Shown here one piece after another: positions 35,075-42,882 of a stretch of DNA of 64,000 bases. The translations under genes and the position numbers were made by a program. The notes below the pieces were generated by a model. That model saw nothing but the letters and a program-made list of their open reading frames with translations. It made no database searches and had not been told where the DNA came from. The DNA lies in NCBI GenBank assembly GCA_029167225.1, contig JARFNK010000013.1:62001-126000 (forward strand), in the 5' to 3' direction. The stretch comes from Sphingobium arseniciresistens (GTDB taxonomy: Bacteria; Pseudomonadota; Alphaproteobacteria; Sphingomonadales; Sphingomonadaceae). Numbering within the stretch: position 1 is the first letter of the stretch; every line of letters starts with the position of its first letter.

Positions 35075-35910
35075 TCGCCCAGGGGAAAGTCCGTGCTGAT
35101 ACTCAGGCCCTTCACGTCTTCGATTTCCCTCAGTTGCGCCTCGATCTCGTCACCAACGATCTTGACGGCATCGCTTCCAAGCAGGATCCGGGCCGGCAGC
35201 TTGGGCTCCTTCACAAGATTGATGAGAAGCTGGGCGGCCTTGCTGGGGTCGCCCGGCTGCGTGCCGTCCGTCTTGTCGTTTTCCTTGCGCCGCGGGCCGG
35301 CGGTCGAGGCATAATCCGCGATATTCGCCTTGGCCTGCTGAAGGGAGCGTCCGGCAAAGTCCGTGCGGAACGCGCCCGGTTCGACGATCGTCACCCGGAT
35401 GCCGAGCGGCCCGACTTCCTTGCGAAGTGCATCGGACATGCCCTCGACGGCAAATTTGGTGGCAGAATAATAGCCGGATCCAGGTGCGGCGAGCCTTCCC
35501 GCGATGGAAGAAATATTGAGGATCGTGCCGCTGCGCCGCGCGCGCATCCCTGGCAGCGCCGCCTTGATCATCGCGACCGTACCAAAGAAGTTGGTGGCGA
35601 ACAGGTCCGCAACCTCCTGTTCGTCGCCTTCCTCCACTGCCGCGCGGTAGCCATAGCCGGCATTGTTCACCAGTATGTCGATGGCTCCAAAACGCTCTTC
35701 AGCCAGCTTGATCGCAGCATCGACCTGCTGCTTGTCTGTGACGTCAAGCGACGCGGCGAGCGCGGTTTCCGGGAAAGCCGAAGCAAGGTCCTGGAGGGAA
35801 GCGGCGTTGCGCGCCGTGATCACGGCATTCGACCCAGTGTCGAGAACGGCCTGAGCCAGGCTCCGACCCAGTCCGCTGGAACATCCTGTAATCAACCAGG
35901 TGGTCATCAT
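35071..35910 (-). CDS. Short-chain dehydrogenase/reductase
   Basis: A 279-residue classical SDR with TGCSSGLGRSL (cofactor loop), NNAGYGY, the catalytic Ser in ILNISSIAG and YSATK. The fold is complete. The first gene of the operon SDR-ApbE-FMN binding-hydrolase-reductase; the role of the set is not known, but combining a covalent flavoprotein with two nicotinamide-dependent proteins suggests a redox function. Confidence 0.88.
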   Translation of the reverse strand: MMTTWLITGCSSGLGRSLAQAVLDTGSNAVITARNAASLQDLASAFPETALAASLDVTDKQQVDAAIKLAEERFGAIDILVNNAGYGYRAAVEEGDEQEVADLFATNFFGTVAMIKAALPGMRARRSGTILNISSIAGRLAAPGSGYYSATKFAVEGMSDALRKEVGPLGIRVTIVEPGAFRTDFAGRSLQQAKANIADYASTAGPRRKENDKTDGTQPGDPSKAAQLLINLVKEPKLPARILLGSDAVKIVGDEIEAQLREIEDVKGLSISTDFPLGE

Positions 35911-36007
35911 ATCAGCCTTTCTGAAATTTCCGTTGCTCCACCGTGCTCGGCGGCTCGCCAGCTTCCGATACCGCGCGGAGCGACGTTCGACACGGGCGGC
36001 TCAAAAG

Positions 36008-36030
36008 CATCAACAGCTTCTCCGTTGATG
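36008..36030 (-). terminator. Terminator of the MFS exporter gene
   Basis: CATCAAC and GTTGATG form a perfect 7-bp stem with a 9-base loop, 11 bases past the MFS stop. On the minus strand it is followed by CTTTTGAG, a short T-tract. Confidence 0.6.
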
Positions 36031-36041
36031 AGCGCGCGCCG

Positions 36042-37508
36042 TTATCCGGCACATGCGGATGCTTCCGTTTCCACCGCCTCTCCCTGCGACGGATCAGAGC
36101 TTGGGGCGGGTTTTGGCTTCCTTGCCAATACGATCCCGGCGAGCACAACGATAAGCGCCAACACGAGCATGATTGTTCCCGCGTCGAGCGCCGAAGTGAT
36201 GCGGTAGGCGGTGAGCTGGCGTCCTGACAGGCCTGCAGACCCTATGGCGGCGACCGCGACCAGCAGGCTGAGGCCGACGGAGGCGCCCAGCTGGTGGGCG
36301 ACATTGACCGCCCCTGACGCCGCGCCAGCATCACGGTTGTCGACGCCGACCACGCCAGCGGATGTCAGGGGACTGAGGGTCAGGCCCTGGCTGATCCCGA
36401 TCAGGAGCATTGGCAGGGCAACGGACAGGAAATAGCCAGACTCCGCCGAGGCGCGGCTGAGCCAGCCCATGCCGGCGATGCCGATGAGAATGCCGACCAC
36501 CATGATCTGGTTAGGGGTAAAGCGCCGGACAAGCCGCGGCACGGCGATGGCGAACGGGAAATGCAGGATCGTTGCGGGTATGAAGGCGAGACCTGTCAGT
36601 GCCGGGCCGAAGCCGACGACTTCCTGCAGATACAGCGTCGTAAAGAAGAAAAAGCCGACCATGGCGCCGACATAGAGAAAGCGCGCGGCATAGGCGCCGG
36701 AGCGTTCGCGGCTGGAAAACAGCCGCAGCGGCAGGATGGGCTGGCGCGCGCGCCGCTCGACGGAGATGAAAATGGACAGGAGTGCCACTGCGGCCACAAG
36801 CATGGCGATCGTAACGGGATCGGACCATCCCGAGCGTGCGGAGCGGATGAAGCCATAGACCAGGGCGCCTATGCCGGCGGTGGAGGTCAGAGCACCGTAA
36901 ATGTCGAACTGTCCCGGATTTCTGGGCGTTTCGTGAATGTACTTATGCGACGCGACGATCATGCCAATGCCAATCGGCAGGTTGATGTAGAAACCCATGC
37001 GCCAGGAGATCCATTCGGCAAGAATGCCGCCCAGCACCAGGCCGACCGTCGCCGAAACCCCGGCCGCCGCCGCATAATAGGAAACGGCGCGTGTGCGTTC
37101 ATGGCCTTCTGGGAAATTGGTCTGCAGGAGGGCGAGCGTGGACGGCGCCAGGATCGCGGCGCCCATGCCCTGTATCGCGCGCCATGCCAGCATCCAGCCG
37201 GCGGACTGCGATATTCCGATCGCGAGCGATGCCAGAGTGAAGACCGACAGGCCGATACAGAACATCCGGCGACGGCCGAGAATGTCGCCAGCCCGGGCGC
37301 CAAGGAGAAGAAAACCGCCGAAGGTCAGCGTGTAGGCGGTCTGAACCCAGGCCAGGCCGGCCTCCGAGAAGCCCAGCTCGGCGTGGATCTTTGGCAGGCC
37401 GGTGAGCACCACGGAGATGTCGAGGATGATCATCACATAGCTGACGAGGATGATCGCGAGGATCGCGTTCTTATGTTCGGCCGGTCGGGGCTGTGTATCG
37501 ATATTCAT
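36042..37508 (-). CDS. MFS transporter, DHA2-like (14-helix)
   Basis: A 488-residue major facilitator protein with the signature of the multidrug DHA2 subfamily: LDISVVLTGLPKIHAELGFSEAGLAWVQTAYTL, the GARAGDILGRRR loop and a long second half giving about 14 helices. It is probably a proton-driven exporter of toxic compounds. It is transcribed divergently from the LysR gene at 37636, with 127 bases between them, so that regulator may control it. Confidence 0.87.
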   Translation of the reverse strand: MNIDTQPRPAEHKNAILAIILVSYVMIILDISVVLTGLPKIHAELGFSEAGLAWVQTAYTLTFGGFLLLGARAGDILGRRRMFCIGLSVFTLASLAIGISQSAGWMLAWRAIQGMGAAILAPSTLALLQTNFPEGHERTRAVSYYAAAAGVSATVGLVLGGILAEWISWRMGFYINLPIGIGMIVASHKYIHETPRNPGQFDIYGALTSTAGIGALVYGFIRSARSGWSDPVTIAMLVAAVALLSIFISVERRARQPILPLRLFSSRERSGAYAARFLYVGAMVGFFFFTTLYLQEVVGFGPALTGLAFIPATILHFPFAIAVPRLVRRFTPNQIMVVGILIGIAGMGWLSRASAESGYFLSVALPMLLIGISQGLTLSPLTSAGVVGVDNRDAGAASGAVNVAHQLGASVGLSLLVAVAAIGSAGLSGRQLTAYRITSALDAGTIMLVLALIVVLAGIVLARKPKPAPSSDPSQGEAVETEASACAG

Positions 37509-37608
37509 GAATGAATTGCCTCAGCGCTCCGGTGTGATCGAGAGCAGCATTTTACGTTGCACGCCATATTTAGTGCGTGTGGGACGTATATGTTAGATGC
37601 TATAATGT

Positions 37609-37639
37609 GCATGAAGCGATAAGGTGAACTAATGAATGG
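37609..37639 (+). promoter_or_regulatory. LysR-type operator element overlapping the lysR start codon
   Basis: GCATGAAGCGATAAGG-N4-CTAATGAATGG. It contains a T-N11-A LysR box (TAAGGTGAACTAA) and ends on the ATG of the regulator gene. A near-identical copy at 42108 and an inverted partial copy at 42231 flank the molybdenum hydroxylase promoter. Autoregulation by occlusion of the start region is plausible. Confidence 0.6.
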
Positions 37640-38532
37640 CGCATGAAAACTTTAATGATCTTGCTGCATTCGCTGCTGTCGCGAAGGAGAGAAGCTTTAC
37701 CCGTGCGGCAGCAAAGCTTGGCGTCTCGCAATCTGCTCTCAGCCAAACGATCCGCGCATTGGAGGAAAGGATCGGTCTGCGCCTGCTCACGCGGACGACA
37801 CGGAGCGTGGCGCCGACCGAAGCCGGGGAGCGCCTGTTACAGACCGTTGCGCCGCGGTTCGAGGAAATACAGGCCCAGCTGGCGGCCCTGAGCGAGCTAC
37901 GGGAAAAGCCTGCTGGAACGGTCCGTATCACGACCGGAGAGCATCCCGCGATTTCGATTCTGCAGCCTGCGTTGAAGCGGTTCCTGCCCGATCATCCCGA
38001 CATTACCGTGGAGATCATCGTCGACTACGGCCTGACCGATATTGTCTCGGAGGGTTATGACGCCGGGGTGCGGATGGGTGAGCAGGTCGCCAAGGACATG
38101 ATCGCTGTCCCTATCGGGCCGGAAATGCGGATGGCGGTTGTCGCGTCGCCTGCCTATTTCGAGCGGCATCCAATCCCTCAAGTCCCGCAGGACATGATGG
38201 CGCATAATTGCATCAACGTGCGCTTGCCGACCTATGGTGGAGTGATGCCGTGGGGGCTGGAGAAGGACGAGCATGAAGTCAAGGTAAGAGGAGAAGGCCA
38301 GCTCGTCTTCAACAATCTCTGGCTTCGGCTGAATTCGGCTCTGGATGGCTTGGGCCTGTCCTACATGCCGGAAGATCAGGTCCAACCCTATGTTGACGAT
38401 GGGCGGCTGGTCCGTGTTCTGGAAGATTGGTGTCCTTATTTCCCCGGATACCACCTCTATTATCCAAGCCGGAGGCACTCGTCTCCGGCGCTCTCCTTAC
38501 TGGTGGACATGCTGCGTTACCGCGCCCCGTAG
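37636..38532 (+). CDS. LysR-family transcriptional regulator
   Basis: A 298-residue LTTR. The N-terminal winged HTH is clear (FAAVAKERSFTRAAAKLGVSQSALSQTIRALEERIGLRLLTRTTRSVAPTEAG), followed by a two-lobe effector domain (ITTGEHPAISILQPALKRFLPDHPDITVEI). It belongs to the AphB/PA0477-like group. The ATG at 37636 lies inside a repeated operator, suggesting strict autorepression. Likely targets are the neighbouring exporter and the genes of 38.7-45.2 kb. Confidence 0.9.
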   Translation: MAHENFNDLAAFAAVAKERSFTRAAAKLGVSQSALSQTIRALEERIGLRLLTRTTRSVAPTEAGERLLQTVAPRFEEIQAQLAALSELREKPAGTVRITTGEHPAISILQPALKRFLPDHPDITVEIIVDYGLTDIVSEGYDAGVRMGEQVAKDMIAVPIGPEMRMAVVASPAYFERHPIPQVPQDMMAHNCINVRLPTYGGVMPWGLEKDEHEVKVRGEGQLVFNNLWLRLNSALDGLGLSYMPEDQVQPYVDDGRLVRVLEDWCPYFPGYHLYYPSRRHSSPALSLLVDMLRYRAP

Positions 38533-38729
38533 CCGGCTCGCCCGGAACATATAAGCCAGAGCATTACGATAGGCGAAAGGGCTCTCGCCCTCTGTCGCCT
38601 TTCTGTTCCGGACGATCCCCGACCGGCCTGACGCCCCCGCATGAGAAACAAAAAAGGGCCGGATGCTGGCAGGAGCCTCATCGGCAGCAAACGGCAATGC
38701 CGTTCATGCCCCTGGCAACTCGATCACGC

Positions 38730-39200
38730 CTATCGGTGATATTGCTCGTCGGTAACCTTTTCCATCCATTCGACCGACTTGCCGTTGAGCGTTTCCGAGA
38801 CGGCGATATGCGACATGCCATTTTCGGGGCTCGCGCCATGCCAGTGCTTCGTGCCAGGTGGAATCCAGACGACATCGCCTGGCTTGATCTCCTGCGCAGA
38901 GCCGCCCCAATGTTGAACGAGGCCACTGCCAGCGGTGACGATCAGGGTTTGGCCCAGAGGGTGACTGTGCCACGCCGTCCTTGCGCCAGGTTCAAAGGTC
39001 ACGATGCCTCCGCCGACGCGTGCGGGCGCGATGCGCTGAAAACGCGAGTCTACCCGCACGGAACCCGTGAAATTCTCTGACGGGCCGACGGCAGATGGCT
39101 GTGAGCCTGGATGTGTGACCGTCACCGCCGAATTGGACTGAGCGGTCGCCGCTGAAGTGCACAGGGCAATGGAGAGTGTCGCTGTGATAAGGGACTTCAT
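38730..39200 (-). CDS. Exported cupin-domain protein
   Basis: A 156-residue single-domain cupin with signal peptide [21 protein letters not shown]. The two cupin motifs are [17 protein letters not shown] and [10 protein letters not shown], giving the usual metal-binding His residues. It is a close paralogue of the cytoplasmic cupin at 57920, with the same GSQPS...NFTG..RVD.RF start and W(M)xKV(T/S)D ending. ATG 39200 with GGAAG seven bases upstream is preferred. It lies 46 bases after the carboxymuconolactone-decarboxylase-like gene; in other clusters cupins of this type accompany such proteins. Confidence 0.82.
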   Translation of the reverse strand: MKSLITATLSIALCTSAATAQSNSAVTVTHPGSQPSAVGPSENFTGSVRVDSRFQRIAPARVGGGIVTFEPGARTAWHSHPLGQTLIVTAGSGLVQHWGGSAQEIKPGDVVWIPPGTKHWHGASPENGMSHIAVSETLNGKSVEWMEKVTDEQYHR

Positions 39201-39246
39201 CTGTTTCTTCCAATGCTCTCGTTTCCCGGCAAAATATCGTCGCTCG

Positions 39247-39669
39247 TCAGTTTTTGAAAACCTCACGGGCGACGCCGACTGCAGTGATCGCATTGGGCCA
39301 GCCGGAATAGAAGGCGAGCTGGGTAATTGCTTCAACAATTTCCTCTTCCTTCACCCCATTGCGACGAGCAAGCGCGATGTGGGAGCGGAGCTGTTCAGGA
39401 CGGTTCAGCGCTATGAGTGCTGCGACCGTGATCAGGCTTCGATCTCGTTTTGCGAGGCCCGGGCGTTCCCATACATCGCCGAAAAGCACGTCATCGGTGA
39501 GTTCGGCGAGTTTGGGGGCCACGTCGCCCATCAGTTCCTGGGCACGCGATTTCGGTTGGGCGGGTGTCGCTTGGGGTGGGGTGGAGCTGTTGCTTTGAGC
39601 ATTTGCCATATGGGTACCTGACATAAATAGGCCAATCGAGAGCACGAGGCTTTTGCTGAGGTTCTTCAC
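39247..39669 (-). CDS. Exported carboxymuconolactone decarboxylase-like protein
   Basis: A 140-residue protein with a signal peptide ([22 protein letters not shown]) and the CMD fold: [50 protein letters not shown]...[11 protein letters not shown]. The AhpD-type CxxC is absent, so disulfide peroxidase activity is unlikely. GTG 39669 is the best start, with GAGGAG eight bases upstream. Export is unusual for this normally cytosolic family; its gene neighbours are also exported. Confidence 0.8.
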   Translation of the reverse strand: MKNLSKSLVLSIGLFMSGTHMANAQSNSSTPPQATPAQPKSRAQELMGDVAPKLAELTDDVLFGDVWERPGLAKRDRSLITVAALIALNRPEQLRSHIALARRNGVKEEEIVEAITQLAFYSGWPNAITAVGVAREVFKN

Positions 39670-39786
39670 TGAAATGGCTCCTCTGGAATTCGAAGGGGCG
39701 CGACGTCGGCTCGGAAAGCGGAATGGCATGTCGACGTGGGCACTCAGGCCGTCCATCGCGAATATTGAGCGTTGATCATACCATAC

Positions 39787-40881
39787 TCACTTGAGGACAA
39801 GTGTGCGATCAAAGAACGGTACGAGTTTGCCGATCGCCGCATCCACATATTTGGGAACCCAGTAGGTCTCGATATGCTTGGCGCCATCGATGATGAACAG
39901 TTCCTTGTCCGTCGTGCCCGAGGCCTTGGAAAAGGCATCTTCGGTCATGTACAAGGTGTCGGCGTCGCTCCCGGCGATCATCAGCAACGGCATGTGGATC
40001 ATTTCGATCTGATCGGTGGCATCCCAGCGCATCAAATCCAGCAAGCTGCTCATCGTATATTTGAAGGTCGAGCCGGGGTGCGCGTTCGTCTTCCAATAAT
40101 AATGATAGCCCTGCCGATACAGGTCGAACGGCAGCGCAGCAATCTGCGCGTCGGTCAGGTTGGCATCGCCGGCGTAGATAACCTCGCCACCGGCCGCTTC
40201 CTGCGCCCGGGCGGCCGACGCCTGTTGCAGGCGCTGTTCGATGGTGTCCAGTTGTGAGTCCTTGAATCCGTTGCGCCGGACACGACCGGAATTGAACATG
40301 CTGAGCGTCGCGATCGACTTGAAGCGCCTATCTGTTTTCGCCGCGGCGAGCGCATAACCGCCTCCGCCGCAGATCCCGAGCAGTCCCAGGCGCGCCGTAT
40401 CGACCCCTGGATAACCGGTGATGAAATCCGCCGCGCCATGGATGTCCTCGATGCGGAACATGGGCTTGTCGACGCTGCGGGGCGTGCCGCCACTCCCACC
40501 CTGATAGGCGGCATCCGCCGTGATCGCTATGTAGCCCTTTTCCGCGATGCGCTGGGCATACAGACCCGCGACCTGTTCCTTCACCCCGCCATTGGGGTGC
40601 GCGACGACAATCGCCGGATATTTCTGGCCGGCATCATAGTTTGCGGGCGTGTAGATATTGGCGACGATATCGAGGCCGTTGAGCTTGTAGGTGACAGGAT
40701 GAATATTCACCTTGCCTGGCTCGTTCTTGGTGATCGCTCCGTCATAAACCAGCGTGAAGGGGTTTTTCTTATAGTCTGCCGCATCGGACATAGTGGGAAA
40801 TCCTAACATGATGGCTGAAAGAACAAGCGTGGAGGATTGAAGAAAATCACGCCGTTCGATTTTCAAGGATTCGTTTGTCAT
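39787..40881 (-). CDS. Exported dienelactone-hydrolase-like protein with Cys nucleophile
   Basis: A 364-residue alpha/beta hydrolase with a twin-arginine signal (IERRDFLQSSTLVLSAIMLGFPTMSDA). The core has VVAHPNGGVKEQVAGLYAQRIAEKGYI and nucleophile elbow LLGICGGGGYAL, where Cys replaces Ser, as in dienelactone hydrolase. The late GSDADTLYM and GAKHIETY give Asp and His. It may hydrolyse lactone or ester intermediates in the periplasm. The start at 40881 is preferred because the Tat motif follows it. Confidence 0.82.
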   Translation of the reverse strand: MTNESLKIERRDFLQSSTLVLSAIMLGFPTMSDAADYKKNPFTLVYDGAITKNEPGKVNIHPVTYKLNGLDIVANIYTPANYDAGQKYPAIVVAHPNGGVKEQVAGLYAQRIAEKGYIAITADAAYQGGSGGTPRSVDKPMFRIEDIHGAADFITGYPGVDTARLGLLGICGGGGYALAAAKTDRRFKSIATLSMFNSGRVRRNGFKDSQLDTIEQRLQQASAARAQEAAGGEVIYAGDANLTDAQIAALPFDLYRQGYHYYWKTNAHPGSTFKYTMSSLLDLMRWDATDQIEMIHMPLLMIAGSDADTLYMTEDAFSKASGTTDKELFIIDGAKHIETYWVPKYVDAAIGKLVPFFDRTLVLK

Positions 40882-40946
40882 ATCGAAATTCGATCTTCCG
40901 TAATGGAAGGCAGTTTCTCCGGTTAAGCTGTATTTTTCTGCCTGAA

Positions 40947-42029
40947 TTAATCCAATTTCTTCTCGGCAAGAAACCGAGACACTTGATCCGCAATCTGAAC
41001 ATTGTTCAGGTCCGACATCAGGAAGTGGGTGTTGCCGCGAATGCCGATGTCCGTCAGATGGACCAGCCTCGCATCGCCGCCATGCTTGTTGACGGCCTCT
41101 ACCCACAACTTCGCCATGGCCAGCCTGACCCGCCAATTATCCTGGCCACGCTCCGAAGTCGGCTCGGACGGGAAATTATCTCCGTAATAGATGATGATCG
41201 GAATATGCGTCAGCTTCTTGAAGTCTGCCAATGGGACAGTCTCCGGCGCCAAGGTGCCGGCGGCACTCGGCATTTTGGGCGGCTGTTCGCCTTCTGGAAA
41301 AATGAAGCCGCTACCCGGCTCGAACGCGACGATCGCCTTGACGTTGTGGCTTTTTATGGCCGTCAGCCATCCAGGCCCGCCGGCCTGGGAATGGGTGAAG
41401 AGGATGGCCGGGCCGACCTTTGCAAAGAGTGCGGCCATCGCATTTGAGATCACGCCGGCATCATATGGCCCGGTGTTGGGTGTCACCGACCGAAAGAACT
41501 GGTCGAGCGCCTGCGGATCGCGGGAGAACTGGACATTATCGAAGAAATTCGGCCATTTGCCGAACCGGAACTGATCGAAGAAGAGCTGATCGAAAGGCGT
41601 CGGATCGATCGTTGCGGCGACCGTGCTGTTGCCGCTGCGCCCACGGCGCGGCTGGTCGACGACATAGGTTGAAAATTTCCGGCGCAGGAAGATGTTCTGG
41701 AAACCCTCGCGACCGTCCGGCGTGGTCTCCCAACTCCGCCCCGATTGAAATGCGCCGTGCAGCATGACGATGGGGAACGGCCTGTGGTCCTGCGGCACCT
41801 GATAGAAGGCGTAGAGATGGTCCCCGTGGAATGTCTGCCCCTCTGCGGTCGGTGCATTGTTGTTGTAGGTTCCGGGGGTTTGCGACACCGTCCCGCCGGC
41901 ACTGAAGCTGCCTTGCTCCTGCAGGATCAAGGGCTTGGCATTATGAGCCGACTGGGCCATCGCCGCAGGCGCTGCTGCGATGCTTGCCGTTATAAATGAA
42001 GGGGCTAGGACATGTTTCCAAGAACGCAT
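40947..42029 (-). CDS. Exported alpha/beta hydrolase
   Basis: A 360-residue hydrolase with a signal peptide (VLAPSFITASIAAAPAAMAQ). Motifs include VMLHGAFQSGRSWETTPDGREGFQNIFL, VDQPRRGRSG, nucleophile elbow THSQAGGPGW and the late GIRGNTHFLM. The family (COG0596-like, with PRRGRSG) contains secreted esterases. It starts the exported-enzyme run of four genes on the minus strand and shares its promoter region with the molybdenum hydroxylase genes. Confidence 0.82.
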   Translation of the reverse strand: MRSWKHVLAPSFITASIAAAPAAMAQSAHNAKPLILQEQGSFSAGGTVSQTPGTYNNNAPTAEGQTFHGDHLYAFYQVPQDHRPFPIVMLHGAFQSGRSWETTPDGREGFQNIFLRRKFSTYVVDQPRRGRSGNSTVAATIDPTPFDQLFFDQFRFGKWPNFFDNVQFSRDPQALDQFFRSVTPNTGPYDAGVISNAMAALFAKVGPAILFTHSQAGGPGWLTAIKSHNVKAIVAFEPGSGFIFPEGEQPPKMPSAAGTLAPETVPLADFKKLTHIPIIIYYGDNFPSEPTSERGQDNWRVRLAMAKLWVEAVNKHGGDARLVHLTDIGIRGNTHFLMSDLNNVQIADQVSRFLAEKKLD

Positions 42030-42107
42030 GGTCGGGGCTTCCTTCGTGATTTGCCGGTTGAGCTTGATATAGCAGCGCGGTCAGTGCGTCATTAGTCCAC
42101 TATATCC

Positions 42108-42138
42108 GCATGAAGCTATAAGGCTGTCTAATGAATGG
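42108..42138 (+). promoter_or_regulatory. LysR-type operator element, second copy
   Basis: GCATGAAGCTATAAGG-N4-CTAATGAATGG, the same pattern and spacing as at 37609, including the T-N11-A box (TAAGGCTGTCTAA). It lies in the 328-base divergent region between the hydrolase (starts 42029) and the iorA-like gene (starts 42358), a position fit for control of both. Confidence 0.6.
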
Positions 42139-42230
42139 GCCGAGACATGGGCCTAGCGTGATTTTGCCTCCCACATGCCGGATATGAGTGGGTTGGCAGG
42201 AGGGCATTCCAGCGCACCAACCATAATGAC

Positions 42231-42254
42231 CCCATTCATGAATCCCTGTCATAG
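42231..42254 (-). promoter_or_regulatory. Inverted copy of the LysR element
   Basis: On the minus strand CTAT-N11-ATGAATGGG, with the same 24-base frame as CTAT-N11-ATGAATGGG inside the element at 42108. The two face each other about 100 bases apart. Arms of a longer inverted repeat (CATGGGCCTA 42146 and TAGGCCCATG 42252) also lie here. DNA looping between regulator dimers is possible. Confidence 0.4.
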
Positions 42255-42357
42255 GCCCATGCGGAATATCACGGCTGTTCAAGGCGAGCGCCGTAATTTA
42301 TTCTTTCCGAAGCAGTTGGCGCCGCGCCAACCTTGACTGCTGAATGGGACGTTTTCG

Positions 42358-42882
42358 ATGATCAAGCTGAATGTGAATGGAACGCAACGCGCGCTCCGAT
42401 CGTCTCCCGATACGCCGCTGCTTTATGCCCTGCGAAACGAGCTGTCGGTCATGACACCTAAGTTCGGATGCGGTCTGGCGCAGTGCGGCGCATGTTCGGT
42501 CCTGCTGGACGGCGCGGAAGTTCGGGCGTGCATCACGCCGATCTCGGAAGCTGAAGGCAAGGAGGTCACGACCGTTGATGGTCTGCCCTTGCGCTGGGCG
42601 AAGCAGCAAAAGCTATCGCCCGAAAAGGCAAAGGGCGCGCTTCATCCCGTTCAGGAAGCCTGGATCGAGGAACAGGTGCCGCAATGCGGGATCTGTCAAT
42701 TTGGCATGATGATCAAGGTGACGGAATTGCTGGAAGCCAATCCGTCGCCTAACGACGATGATATCAAGGCGGCGCTGACGACCTCCGGGCCTTCGCCGCA
42801 TCTTTGCCGTTGCGGCAGCTATGCCGCAATATTGGACGGCGCCCATCGCGCTGCGAAGATCATGGCGGAGACCAAGGCATGA
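42358..42882 (+). CDS. iorA: (2Fe-2S) subunit of an isoquinoline 1-oxidoreductase-type molybdenum hydroxylase
   Basis: A 174-residue iron-sulfur protein. The plant-type ferredoxin cluster is CGLAQCGACSVLLDGAEVRAC, and the helical second cluster is CGICQFGMM...HLCRCGSY. It transfers electrons from the molybdenum subunit. The stop overlaps the start of the large subunit (ATGA). Only about 60% confident that the substrate is an N-heterocycle; other aldehydes are possible because the family is broad. Confidence 0.87.
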   Translation: MIKLNVNGTQRALRSSPDTPLLYALRNELSVMTPKFGCGLAQCGACSVLLDGAEVRACITPISEAEGKEVTTVDGLPLRWAKQQKLSPEKAKGALHPVQEAWIEEQVPQCGICQFGMMIKVTELLEANPSPNDDDIKAALTTSGPSPHLCRCGSYAAILDGAHRAAKIMAETKA

